Below, piece after piece: positions 1-9,269 of a stretch of 64,000 nucleotides of DNA. Position numbers and translations under genes: made by a program. Location of the stretch: assembly GCF_022347565.1 (NCBI RefSeq), contig NZ_JAKRGH010000008.1:62001-126000 (forward strand). The letters run 5' to 3'. Below the pieces are notes generated by a model. That model saw only the letters and a program-made list of their open reading frames with translations, was not told where the DNA came from and did not search any database. This DNA comes from Vibrio sp. Of7-15 (GTDB taxonomy: Bacteria; Pseudomonadota; Gammaproteobacteria; Enterobacterales; Vibrionaceae). The stretch's first letter is position 1. Every line of letters starts with the position of its first letter.

Positions 1-1
1 T

Positions 2-364
2 AAACGAAGTGACACGGTGAGTATTAAGGCTATTTGGTCGAACATATTGGGCATTAACGCGTCAGAATTAGCCGATGATGACCACTTTTTTGCTTTAGGT
101 GGCAGTTCGGTGGATCTGTTAGATTTGGTTCGACAAGTGTCGTTACAAGGTGGTCAGCTATCAGTTTCCGATGCGTATCAGTGCCTGCACTTAAAAGCGA
201 TGGAAGAGAAGGTGAATGGGGAAGGTAGACCGAACACCCAAGATCAGAGTCAACAGAGTGAGGCTATTGAGCCATTCGAATTAAGCACTCTTTCCCAAGA
301 AGAGAAAACCGTCATTATTGAGCAGTGGAAAGCGCGAGGAGAAAATTGTGGATACTTGGAATAA
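2..364 (+). CDS. Nonribosomal peptide synthetase, C-terminal end (partial)
   Basis: The reading frame is open from the first bases of the window, so this is the 3' end of a larger NRPS gene that begins upstream. A GTG at 17 exists but falls inside the carrier-domain fold and is unlikely to be a start. The visible part is one peptidyl carrier domain with the phosphopantetheine site FFALGGSS (the modified Ser at about base 110), followed by an acidic, Gln/Glu-rich tail of about 50 residues. Such tails can dock to the next synthetase. The stop codon at 362-364 overlaps the GTG start of the next NRPS gene by 17 bases, so the two are translationally coupled and almost certainly act on the same peptide. 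The rest of the module and its substrate cannot be seen. Confidence 0.85.
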   Translation, partial: KRSDTVSIKAIWSNILGINASELADDDHFFALGGSSVDLLDLVRQVSLQGGQLSVSDAYQCLHLKAMEEKVNGEGRPNTQDQSQQSEAIEPFELSTLSQEEKTVIIEQWKARGENCGYLE

Positions 365-3300
365 TGTTGTTTCGGATGCGTTTCCGTTGACTGCGATGCA
401 ATCCGCTATTCTCAATCAGTCATTGCGGTCAAATGATGGGCTCTATATTGAGCAACTGGCAGTTGAAATCACGGGCAGCTACGATGTTGAGCTTAATAAG
501 CAGGCTTGGGAAGCCGTCACACGTGCTCACCCTGCTTTACGTACCCGTATCTATTTTTCAGGGTTGAAACAGCCACATCAAGTTGTGTTTAAGCCTTCTC
601 ACAGTGATGTCCCTTGGTCTTTTTCTGATCTGAATGACGATACCTTCAACATTCATGACTATGCGGAAAAAGAGAAGAACAAAGGCTTTGATTTAGAAAA
701 CGAAACCTTATTTCGTGTAAACATGCTGCGGGTGTCTGATAATAAGTGGTATATGTTATTGACGGTGCACCACGTGATCATTGATGGTTGGTCTTTTGGG
801 GTTTTAGCCAAAGAACTTGGTGACGCTTATATTAGGCTATCGTCTAAAGAGTCGGGTGAGTTGCCACCAGCACCATCCCTTGCGCATCACATTAAACGAG
901 TGTCATTGCTTGAACAACAAAACGCCGTCACCTTTTGGAAAGACAAGCTGCACGGCTATGATGTTGGTAAAGCGCCGGACCCACAAGTGGGGCACTCTGG
1001 AAAAGGTCAAGGCAGTGTTGACGTGCTGCGCTCCAAGGCGTGGCGTGATTCGATTCAAGCGGGTTGTCAGGCGTTATCCATTACCGAAAGCAGTTTATTT
1101 CAGAGTGCTTGTAGCTTAGTCATGGCTCGCTGGACCCATGAAGACAACACAGTGTTAGGCATGACGACGTTAATGAGGGAGCTGAGCCAGTATGATGAAT
1201 CTAGGATTGTCGGTCCGCTACTGAACACGATCCCTCAAGCTTGGCGGTTTGATTGGTCACAATCATGCGGTGAGTATCTGACTCAGCGTCATCAAGAGCT
1301 GAGTGAAAGTTTTCGTCATAATCAGCTGCCTCTGAGTCACATCATGAAAGCAGCCGAGTGGGAAACGAGCTGTACGCCATTTCAGGTGTTGACGGTTTTT
1401 CAATACGAAGAACATACAGCGGAGTCGGATACGGGTTTGCCATTTAGTGTGACCCCCGTGCTTGCCAAAGAATCCGTTGGTTACCCAATGGCGATTTACG
1501 CATGGCCGGGGGAGCCGTTTAAGATCCAGGTACGATATGATGCGTCGCGTTGGAGCGAAGCGTTAATGAATGTGTTGGCGAATTCCATATGCGATGTGAT
1601 GACATCGTTAGTGAATGAGTGTGAAAGGCCACTTAGTGGTTTGGCAACTTACTCGTTGATGGAACCTCAGGTGAATAACCCTATTGAAAACACACCGCCT
1701 CTTTTGTCGCAGCGATTACGTGAATTAGTTCAAGATCAACCAGAGTCCACATTCATTGAGGACAAAGTATTGAACGTTACGCTGAATTATTCGCAAGCAT
1801 GGAAAAAGGTGGTCAACCTTATTACTTTACTGGAAGAGCAGGGAGTAGAAAAAGGTCAGGTTATTGCTTGTTTTAGTCGTAACGAGCATCAATCGATTCT
1901 CCATATGCTTGCGGTCATGGAAATGGGGGCTTGTTATTTAGGCATTGACGCACAATACCCAGAGCAGCGTATTACAGATATGTTGGCAGACAGCGGCTCA
2001 AAGCACCTTTTGTTTAATGAAAGCATGCCTGTTTGGCTAAATGAGCATTGTGAAGTCAACCACATTCAGCCTGTTGATGGTAACGCTGCACGTTCTGACC
2101 ATAAAGAGCAGCACTCATACAGTACTACCCAAGGCGATGATGTGGCGTACCTGATTTATACTTCGGGGACAACGGGTACACCTAAAGCGTCTCTCAATAC
2201 TCATGAAGGGCTAGCAAGTCGGATGGCTTTCTTGTCATCCACTATGGATCAGCCTCATCGTTTACTTCAGTGCTCAGGCATGAGTTTTGATGCCGTGGTA
2301 CTGGAAGTGTTGATGTTGTTGTCGGGCGGAGGGACACTGGTCTTTGACGATATTGATCGGGTTCGCAATCCTCAAGAGATCACGACAATCATCCAATCAC
2401 ACCAGATTACAATGATTTTTCTTCCACCTGCGCTGCTGACTCATGTAGATGCAAACCACGTTGAGAAACTGTCGTGGGTTGGTGTCGGGGGAGATCGTTG
2501 TCCCCCCGCTTTGGCAAAACTATGGTCAGAAAGAGGGCAGTTATATAATTTATATGGCCCGTCAGAAGTAAGCATTTTCTGCGTGGCCAACCCCGTCCAT
2601 GAAACGCGAAAATACGACAGTATTGGCATGGCGTTATCTGATGTTGATATTGAACTTGTCGACCAGTGTGGACATGCCTTGCCAAATGGGGTGTCTGGTG
2701 AACTTTATATCGGCGGCAAAGGCGTTGCAAAAGGGTATCACCAAAGAGACGAACTGACGTCTGAGCGTTTCGTTTCGTGCGGCCTGTCTTCAGTTTATCG
2801 AAGTGGCGATCAGTGCCAAAAAGATGATAATGGTTTTGTCTCTATTTTGGGCCGACTGGACACCCAAATTAAGATCCGTGGTGTACGGGTGGAGTTGTCA
2901 GAAATCGAGTACGCGTTATCCGAGTTTGCTTCTGTGAAAGAGGCAAGAGTCGTTCCCGCCTACAAGGATGGCCAAGTGGACGCCTTACACGCGTATTATT
3001 TAACGGAAGATGCTCGTCCACTCGCGGCCGAAGTGATTCGTCAGCATTTGGTGCGTCAACTTCCTAATTCTGTTATTCCGTCAACGTTCACGTTTTTACG
3101 GGCTTGGCCTCTAACGCCTAATAATAAAATTGATATGAAAGCGCTGACTCAGAAAAAAAATGGTCAGGGCAATCAGGGTGTCATTTATTCTGGGGTAGAA
3201 CTTAAGCTCCTAAACTTACTCAACCAGTTACTCCAAGGCGAAGTGCTGTCTTTAGATCAAAGCTTCTTTGCAATGGGGGGAAGCTCTTTGCAGGTGGCGC

Positions 3301-4601
3301 AGTGTGTTAGCCAACTCAGAGATACGTTTGATGTTGATATTCCAATGAATGAATTCTATCAACTTCCCTCGATGCAGGTTCTGGCTGATTGGCTGAGTCT
3401 TACAAAAGATGGGCATAAAATGCCGCTGAGTCAAATTGTGACGCATTACGATCTTGGAGAAGAAGCGGTTCTCGATCCGGCTTTAGTACCAGAGGAATTG
3501 CCAAAAGCGGAGGATGGAGACTGGTTATTAACGGGAGTGACAGGGTTTGTCGGTGCTCATTTATGCGCAAGCATGTTAAGAAACACCAATAGACACGTCG
3601 TGTGTTTAGTTCGAGCTGATGATAAGAAAGAGGGATTTTCGCGGGTAAAAAGAAAGCTCACGGAATTGAAGATATGGTGCGATGATTATCAAGAACGAAT
3701 TTCTATCGTGGTTGGGGATTTATCGCAACCTCAATTAGGTCTTGGTCAAGAACCTTGGCAACGCTTGGCGAAATCCGTCAGTCACATTGTACATTGCGGT
3801 GCTTTGGTGAACTTTGCTTATCCATATGGTTTGTTAAAGCAGGCCAACGTTGAGGCAACGCGCACTCTTCTAGAGTTGGCTTCCACATCAACACGTAAAT
3901 CGTTCGACTTTGTGTCTACCATGAGTTTGATTTCAGCGGCTTCAGAGATTGACCGTATTTCTGAGTCGTCTGTAATGCCGAATTGGCAACACTTAATCGG
4001 AGGCTACAATCAAAGTAAATGGGTTGCCGAGCAGCTGTGTCTCCAAGCTCACTCACAAGGGTTGGATGTGGCCATTTATCGACTGGCCAGTATGGCGGGT
4101 GACAAACGGTCTGGTATCAACAATGAAAAAGACATCATTTGGCGATCAGTGCAGGCGTGTCATTTGTTAGATGCTTACCCTGAATCTGTGGCATTGGCTG
4201 ATTTGACTATGACGGATGAAGTTGCCGATGTATTGGTTCGAGCCAAAGTTGATGAGGTTCGACGTCCTGTTTGGCACATGAATAACCCTGAGCCAATGCC
4301 TTGGTCAACCCTTTATAAAGAAGCACTGGTTAAAGGTAATACACTCAAACCGTTGTCGGCATCAAAGTGGCGTAAGGCCTTATTAGCTCGGTTGGAACAA
4401 TACCCAGAGCTGAGTAACCTTGTGCCCTATACGGTTGAAGAAGATGATGTCACAACGCAGTTACCCATTGTGGCCGATAGCACACTCACTCAGACCTACA
4501 TTGAGTCATTAGGCTTATCTTTGTCTGCGGTTAGCCCTGAGTTATTTGCGTTTTATACGGATGTACTGACGCCTCTTGCCCCTCAAACGTCAATGAAATA
4601 G
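348..4601 (+). CDS. NRPS module C-A-PCP with terminal thioester reductase
   Basis: A single-module NRPS of 1417 residues. I place the start at GTG 348 because GAGGAG sits 6 bases upstream; a TTG at 318 has no comparable site. Domains in order: condensation (about 10-430, active motif HHVIIDG near 140), adenylation (about 440-950; A3 YTSGTTGTPK near 605, A5 NLYGPSE near 732, A7 YRSGD, A8 GRLDTQIKIRGVR, A10 NNKID), carrier domain (FFAMGGSS, Ser near 979) and a C-terminal NAD(P)H reductase. The reductase has TGVTGFVG near 1062 and YNQSKW, the SDR Tyr/Lys pair, near 1220. The reductase replaces a thioesterase, so the peptide is probably released as an aldehyde or alcohol. The amino acid loaded is not known. 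A rho-independent terminator follows the gene. Confidence 0.93.
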   Translation: MDTWNNVVSDAFPLTAMQSAILNQSLRSNDGLYIEQLAVEITGSYDVELNKQAWEAVTRAHPALRTRIYFSGLKQPHQVVFKPSHSDVPWSFSDLNDDTFNIHDYAEKEKNKGFDLENETLFRVNMLRVSDNKWYMLLTVHHVIIDGWSFGVLAKELGDAYIRLSSKESGELPPAPSLAHHIKRVSLLEQQNAVTFWKDKLHGYDVGKAPDPQVGHSGKGQGSVDVLRSKAWRDSIQAGCQALSITESSLFQSACSLVMARWTHEDNTVLGMTTLMRELSQYDESRIVGPLLNTIPQAWRFDWSQSCGEYLTQRHQELSESFRHNQLPLSHIMKAAEWETSCTPFQVLTVFQYEEHTAESDTGLPFSVTPVLAKESVGYPMAIYAWPGEPFKIQVRYDASRWSEALMNVLANSICDVMTSLVNECERPLSGLATYSLMEPQVNNPIENTPPLLSQRLRELVQDQPESTFIEDKVLNVTLNYSQAWKKVVNLITLLEEQGVEKGQVIACFSRNEHQSILHMLAVMEMGACYLGIDAQYPEQRITDMLADSGSKHLLFNESMPVWLNEHCEVNHIQPVDGNAARSDHKEQHSYSTTQGDDVAYLIYTSGTTGTPKASLNTHEGLASRMAFLSSTMDQPHRLLQCSGMSFDAVVLEVLMLLSGGGTLVFDDIDRVRNPQEITTIIQSHQITMIFLPPALLTHVDANHVEKLSWVGVGGDRCPPALAKLWSERGQLYNLYGPSEVSIFCVANPVHETRKYDSIGMALSDVDIELVDQCGHALPNGVSGELYIGGKGVAKGYHQRDELTSERFVSCGLSSVYRSGDQCQKDDNGFVSILGRLDTQIKIRGVRVELSEIEYALSEFASVKEARVVPAYKDGQVDALHAYYLTEDARPLAAEVIRQHLVRQLPNSVIPSTFTFLRAWPLTPNNKIDMKALTQKKNGQGNQGVIYSGVELKLLNLLNQLLQGEVLSLDQSFFAMGGSSLQVAQCVSQLRDTFDVDIPMNEFYQLPSMQVLADWLSLTKDGHKMPLSQIVTHYDLGEEAVLDPALVPEELPKAEDGDWLLTGVTGFVGAHLCASMLRNTNRHVVCLVRADDKKEGFSRVKRKLTELKIWCDDYQERISIVVGDLSQPQLGLGQEPWQRLAKSVSHIVHCGALVNFAYPYGLLKQANVEATRTLLELASTSTRKSFDFVSTMSLISAASEIDRISESSVMPNWQHLIGGYNQSKWVAEQLCLQAHSQGLDVAIYRLASMAGDKRSGINNEKDIIWRSVQACHLLDAYPESVALADLTMTDEVADVLVRAKVDEVRRPVWHMNNPEPMPWSTLYKEALVKGNTLKPLSASKWRKALLARLEQYPELSNLVPYTVEEDDVTTQLPIVADSTLTQTYIESLGLSLSAVSPELFAFYTDVLTPLAPQTSMK

Positions 4602-4625
4602 GCATTGAAAACCCATTGAACAACA

Positions 4626-4654
4626 ACGAGCGATACACCATCGCTCGTTTTTTT
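4626..4654 (+). terminator. Rho-independent terminator after NRPS
   Basis: A perfect 9-bp stem ACGAGCGAT/ATCGCTCGT with a 5-base loop is followed by seven Ts. It closes the NRPS transcription unit and separates it from the exporter operon. Confidence 0.9.
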
Positions 4655-4706
4655 GCTCATAATGTAATTCAAAACCCTACCTTGAGTGACAAAACCCCTC
4701 CCGATT

Positions 4707-4725
4707 GTGAATGGTAATCATTATC
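4707..4725 (+). promoter_or_regulatory. Fur box (iron-responsive operator)
   Basis: The sequence GTGAATGGTAATCATTATC matches 16 of 19 positions of the classic Fur consensus, with the right half TAATCATTATC perfect. It lies about 100 bases before the RND exporter start, so the exporter operon is probably derepressed when iron is scarce. This fits a siderophore or other iron-linked peptide, but is a sequence match only. Confidence 0.75.
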
Positions 4726-4768
4726 GATTGGCGCGATAATCGCCGCAGAAAATTTATTATCAGCACAA

Positions 4769-4787
4769 CACAATGATTCTCAATACA
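4769..4787 (+). promoter_or_regulatory. Second, weaker Fur-like site
   Basis: CACAATGATTCTCAATACA matches about 12 of 19 Fur consensus positions, keeping the AATGAT core. It lies between the strong Fur box and the exporter start. Two Fur sites in tandem are common at strongly iron-regulated promoters, but this one alone would not be convincing. Confidence 0.4.
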
Positions 4788-4827
4788 ACAATTTTACTAT
4801 CAGAAAAATAGGCGAGGGCGCACATCC

Positions 4828-7188
4828 ATGAGTTCGCAATGGAAACTGGATGATCCATTGAATCAATCCAAACTTAATCTCCACTTCCAAAAGTGGGTTC
4901 GTTTTATTATCCGTTTTCGCTATTGGGTTATTTTGGCGACCGTGCTACTTGTTGTCGGTCTCTTTACCCGTTTGGAAACCTTAGAGTTTGACAACAGTAA
5001 TGAGAGCTTCTTACCCGTCAACTCGTCACTTATTTCTGACATGGAGCGCTTTAAAGCGACCTTCGGAAATGAAGACACCTTAGTGTTTGCTATGCCTCTC
5101 TCTCAGGCAGATCCTGAGAAGACGATTTCGCAGCTCAACCAATTAACCCACGATTTAGAAACCTCAGTGCCTTATGTTCGGGCGGCGACAGGCATTAATA
5201 ACCTTGAGAAAATGCGCTCAGTGGGTGAGGGGGCAATCGTTATCGACGCCTACCTGTCTGGTAAGGAGTCCAAAGCGCAGCTGTTAGAAAAAATTACTCA
5301 GCTGTCCAATGACGATCTCTATCAAGGTTTGTTTGTTTCAGGCGATGCCCAGTATTTAGGGGTGCTCGTAGAGCTATATGCTTACCCAGAAGGTGAAGTG
5401 GACCCACGTAAGCAGATAGCGCCCGCAGTGAATGCTTTGCTAGAAAAAGATACTTATAAAGATCTTGGTATTGTGGCTGTCGGAGACCCAATATTTGATG
5501 CCGAGATGGAACAGATCAGTAATGACGAAACCGGCACATTATGGTTAATCGCCTTGGTGCTTCAAATGTTGATCGTTGCCTATTTTACTCGTTCAGTAAG
5601 ATTGACTTGGGTACCTATTTTAGTGATGGCCTTGGCGAATATTGCGGTCTTTGGTTTGATCAGCTTTATTGGCTGGAAACTGACCTTTTTTGTCACCATC
5701 GTACCAAGTCTTATTATGTGTATTGGTATGGCAGATTGTATCCATATCGGTTGTGCTTACCAAGATGAACTTGCGTCTGGCAAGTCGAAAAATGAAGCGC
5801 TGGTGTCTGGCAGTGCGAAGGTTGCCTTGCCTTGTTTCTTGACGACACTCACAACCGCCATTGGCTTTTTATCGTTCCAGGGCACTGAGATCATTCCTAT
5901 TGGCCAGCTTGGGGTGTATTGCGCCATTGGTGTGTTCGTCGCGTTAATCTTTAGCTATTGCTTAGTGCCATCACTGCTTTCATTTGGAAACAAGCCTATT
6001 TCGGCCATGAATCGTCATAAAAAAGACTGGATTGATGTGAGCTTAGATAAACTGGCTGAAAGTGTGATTAAGTCTCCGAAAGCATGGGCTGTTGGCTTTT
6101 TAGCTTCCTCATTGGCAATGTCTGCTGGCATTTTCTTCGTGAGTTTAGATACCAGCCCGATAGAAAACTTGTCGACAAGAACAGAATTGCGCCAAAAAGC
6201 GGATTTCATTGATCAGAACATGGGCGGGGCGATGACACTGGATATCGTCTTAAGCAGCAATAACGATACGCCAATTTTGACCATTGATACGCTAAACCGA
6301 GTTGAACAGTTAGTCGCTGAACTGAAAAAGAACGAACATGTGGTGACCGCGCGTTCCATCGTCGACATCGTGAAAGAATCGAATCACGTCCTGATCCCGG
6401 AAAACGGAGCGGTTCTGCCTACAGAGCAGGGTACGTTGTCGGATTTTCTCTTTCTTTATGAAATGGGCGGAGGCGAGCTACTTGATCAGTTTGTCAGTTT
6501 CGATTCGAAACAAATTCGTATTGCGGTGCGCACACGAGCGGTGTCCACGGAACAAAGCTACGACATTATTAAACAGGTAGAGTTACAGGTTGCCAACACG
6601 TTCGATAGCCATATTGAGGCTTCAGTAACAGGCCCTATTGTTCACATTAAAGAAACGTCGGATTACCTTTCTAAGGGCCAGCTTCATAGTTTTGTTTGGG
6701 CATTCATTGCTATTTCACTTGTTTTGATAGTGGTGCTTAAATCGTGGTCATTAGGTGTGCTGTCTTTATTACCTAACGTCTTACCTATTTTGGTGTCTGT
6801 GGGGCTAATGGGGTGGTTAGATATGCCACTGAGCCAGTCATTAATTATTTTCTCGCCATTAATTCTTGGCGTAGCCGTTGATGACACGATTCATTTTCTG
6901 AGTCGATTTAAAGTGGCGTTCAATCAAGAGGGAAATTACGAAGACTCTATTCGTTACGCTGTCACCAAAGCGGGTCGACCTTTAGTCTTTACCACGACAA
7001 TACTCAGCACCGGGTTCTCTGTTCTTACCTTATCGGTGCTTAATGAAAGCGTGATATTTGGTTATATGTCTGGCATGGCCTTCTCATGGGCGCTGCTGGC
7101 TGATCTGATTCTACTTCCGGCTTTACTGCTTATTTTTAAGCCGATGAAAGCAACACAAACGTTACACACTGCCCAAGCGAATAAATAA
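4828..7188 (+). CDS. RND/MMPL-family transporter
   Basis: A 786-residue inner-membrane protein with the RND layout: first membrane helix near residues 31-47, a large periplasmic loop of about 185 residues, a block of five helices from about 235 to 395, then a seventh helix, a second large loop and a final helix block ending near 775. The motif GVAVDDTIHFLSRF in the second block is the charged proton-relay region typical of MMPL/HAE3-type RND proteins. Gene order (LolA-like protein and outer-membrane barrel directly downstream, with a 10-base gap to the first) suggests a lipid- or lipopeptide-export pathway through the envelope. The Fur box upstream and the NRPS next door suggest that it exports the NRPS product. 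The substrate is inference. Confidence 0.85.
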   Translation: MSSQWKLDDPLNQSKLNLHFQKWVRFIIRFRYWVILATVLLVVGLFTRLETLEFDNSNESFLPVNSSLISDMERFKATFGNEDTLVFAMPLSQADPEKTISQLNQLTHDLETSVPYVRAATGINNLEKMRSVGEGAIVIDAYLSGKESKAQLLEKITQLSNDDLYQGLFVSGDAQYLGVLVELYAYPEGEVDPRKQIAPAVNALLEKDTYKDLGIVAVGDPIFDAEMEQISNDETGTLWLIALVLQMLIVAYFTRSVRLTWVPILVMALANIAVFGLISFIGWKLTFFVTIVPSLIMCIGMADCIHIGCAYQDELASGKSKNEALVSGSAKVALPCFLTTLTTAIGFLSFQGTEIIPIGQLGVYCAIGVFVALIFSYCLVPSLLSFGNKPISAMNRHKKDWIDVSLDKLAESVIKSPKAWAVGFLASSLAMSAGIFFVSLDTSPIENLSTRTELRQKADFIDQNMGGAMTLDIVLSSNNDTPILTIDTLNRVEQLVAELKKNEHVVTARSIVDIVKESNHVLIPENGAVLPTEQGTLSDFLFLYEMGGGELLDQFVSFDSKQIRIAVRTRAVSTEQSYDIIKQVELQVANTFDSHIEASVTGPIVHIKETSDYLSKGQLHSFVWAFIAISLVLIVVLKSWSLGVLSLLPNVLPILVSVGLMGWLDMPLSQSLIIFSPLILGVAVDDTIHFLSRFKVAFNQEGNYEDSIRYAVTKAGRPLVFTTTILSTGFSVLTLSVLNESVIFGYMSGMAFSWALLADLILLPALLLIFKPMKATQTLHTAQANK

Positions 7189-7198
7189 AGGAAAACAC

Positions 7199-7954
7199 AT
7201 GCACTTAAAATTGAATGCCTTGCTGCTCACCATGTTTGCACCTTTGGCCGTTGCTGCGCCAAGCGGGGAGGAGGTGATGACTTGGTTAGATACCGCAGAA
7301 TCAAGCCGTGATGTCACGCAAGATATGGTCATGTTGATCAAACGAGATGAGCAAATGTTAAAACGCGTGCTCAAGAGTGAATCCATTCGAACTGATGAGG
7401 GGCGTAAATCCTTTATGGAGTTTACATTACCTGCTGAAGTTCAGGGCACGCGTTACCTAACTTGGTCTTACGATGATCCTAAAGTGGTCGATGACATGTG
7501 GCTATATCTGCCAAACGCCAATTTAACGCGAAGAATCTCAGGTTCTGCCAATAAAGGAACCTTCATGAGAAGTGATCTTATTAATGAAGATCTTCAAAGC
7601 CGTTCGGTGCAAGATGATAAGCATACTTTACTAAGGCAAGAAGCGTGTGGCGAAGTACAGTGTTATGTGGTGGAAAGCGTGCCATACGACGCGAACAGTT
7701 CGTCTTATCAAAAGCGCATTACTTGGGTAAGAGAAGACATTCACTTGGTTCACAAAATGGAGCGCTATTCCAAACAGGGTAACCTTCTGAAAACCACTTG
7801 GTATGGCGGGCACAAACAGTTTGGTGACTATTGGATGGCACAAAAAATGGTGACTAAGAGTGCCGTAAGTAACAGCGAAACCCTGATCCAATTCAACAAT
7901 ATTCAAGTCAATGTTGGATTGAATGAAGCTGAATTTTCTCAAAGCAGGTTATAG
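7199..7954 (+). CDS. LolA-like outer-membrane lipoprotein-sorting family protein
   Basis: A 251-residue periplasmic protein. It has a cleavable signal peptide (about 1-19, ending AVAA) followed by a beta-rich domain of the COG2834 (outer membrane lipoprotein-sorting protein) type. Typical features are SIRTDEGRKSFMEFTLPAEVQGTRYLTW early on, the VDDMWLYLPNANLTRRI strand, and the later QKRITWVRED. Family members with a LolA-like hydrophobic cavity are often encoded next to RND transporters, where they probably carry a hydrophobic molecule across the periplasm. An AAGGAAAA ribosome site precedes the ATG. Its stop overlaps the next gene's GTG by one base, so the two are coupled. A role in carrying the NRPS product is inferred from context. 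Confidence 0.8.
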   Translation: MHLKLNALLLTMFAPLAVAAPSGEEVMTWLDTAESSRDVTQDMVMLIKRDEQMLKRVLKSESIRTDEGRKSFMEFTLPAEVQGTRYLTWSYDDPKVVDDMWLYLPNANLTRRISGSANKGTFMRSDLINEDLQSRSVQDDKHTLLRQEACGEVQCYVVESVPYDANSSSYQKRITWVREDIHLVHKMERYSKQGNLLKTTWYGGHKQFGDYWMAQKMVTKSAVSNSETLIQFNNIQVNVGLNEAEFSQSRL

Positions 7955-9165
7955 TGAAAAAGATTTTATTTTTATCTGTAATAAGTACGTTCGTGAACGC
8001 GGAAGACCCTTTCGCCAGCTTCGACGATGTGCCTGTTGAGACAAGTGCTTCAAGCATCGGTATGACTGGGTACGCCCAGTCATCCATGCAGTACTTATCA
8101 CGATCCAGTGAATGGGGCAGCTTGAGGCAACGGTTGTGGTTTGAACCCTTTTACCGCCCAGAAAGTCAGATTTTTGCGATTGAAAGCGCGTTCTCTATCG
8201 ACTGGGATCCAGCAGTGGGGGCCAGAGAGAGCGCAAAAGAGTGGGATGTCCAAATACGAGAGCTTTATGGTTCAATAACGCAACAAAGCAGGACTATCAC
8301 AATTGGCAAGCAAATGATGATTTGGGGCTCGGGGAGTGCCTTGTCTCAGGGCAACTATTTCAACCCAACAGATAGTTCCGATCCTCTGGCTTCGGGGCTT
8401 GCCGTTAATTACCTTGCAACAACGGCAATACGCTGGAGAGAATTTTCAGGTGATGATGTGTTTGACTTCATTGTTACAGCAGAGCCCAGCATTAATCAGC
8501 TTGCTCAGCAAGGCTCAATGTGGGATCGCTCGCCACCAGCACTAAGAGAAGCACTTGACAATGAAAACCTCGATAATCCCATTGAATTAGGGGTTGGTTA
8601 TCAAATCAACCGACCAGGGTTTGATCTATTTATGGGGGGAGCTTATGTTTACCAAGACGATCCTGCCATTGTTGCAAACGCTCAAGGGATAAACTTGCAT
8701 CGAAACAGAACCTCCAGCGCCTTTTTACAATACAACGTGAATTATTGGGATGGGGTGGCGCAATTTCAGGCTCGTTACGATCATAACCTAGAGGTAGTGA
8801 ATGATCGTAAAACAACGGAGGCGGGTGAACAATGGAGCCTTCTTGGGGGCTGGATTGGTTATCTTAAAGAAGTCAGTACAGAAATTGATTTTCTTTTGAC
8901 CCAACAGACCAATGGAAAAGTGACTCCTCAGCTCAGTCAGAATTACCATTATGAATGGGGACAAGGCCTCTGGGCGGGGGACATTGGTGGCGTTTATAAC
9001 TTCAACGACGATTCTAGTCTGCTAGAAATTAAACTCAGCTACAAACCATCTGACACCTTGGAATATTCGTTAGGTTACAATGGCTTTTATGGCGATGAGC
9101 AAAGTAACTATGGGATGTTTAAGGAAAACACCATGGTGTCGGCCCGTCTCAATGTCTATTTCTAG
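7954..9165 (+). CDS. DUF1302-like outer-membrane beta-barrel protein
   Basis: A 403-residue exported protein starting at a GTG that overlaps the previous stop. The signal peptide is about residues 1-16 (FVNA cut). The mature protein has alternating hydrophobic strands, many aromatic residues and a terminal aromatic (LNVYF), as in outer-membrane barrels. The segment IGKQMMIWGSGSALSQGNYFNPTD closely follows the WG...NP.D pattern of DUF1302-type barrels. With the RND protein and LolA-like protein upstream it completes a predicted inner membrane-periplasm-outer membrane route. The family assignment is from motif memory; the function is inferred. Confidence 0.7.
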   Translation: MKKILFLSVISTFVNAEDPFASFDDVPVETSASSIGMTGYAQSSMQYLSRSSEWGSLRQRLWFEPFYRPESQIFAIESAFSIDWDPAVGARESAKEWDVQIRELYGSITQQSRTITIGKQMMIWGSGSALSQGNYFNPTDSSDPLASGLAVNYLATTAIRWREFSGDDVFDFIVTAEPSINQLAQQGSMWDRSPPALREALDNENLDNPIELGVGYQINRPGFDLFMGGAYVYQDDPAIVANAQGINLHRNRTSSAFLQYNVNYWDGVAQFQARYDHNLEVVNDRKTTEAGEQWSLLGGWIGYLKEVSTEIDFLLTQQTNGKVTPQLSQNYHYEWGQGLWAGDIGGVYNFNDDSSLLEIKLSYKPSDTLEYSLGYNGFYGDEQSNYGMFKENTMVSARLNVYF

Positions 9166-9269
9166 TCTTCACCTTGAATTTGTGAACAAAGTTACCAATG
9201 TAAATTAAATTAGACCAGAGCGCTGTAAATTAAGCGCTACTCGATGATGGATATTAATAAGAGGTATAT

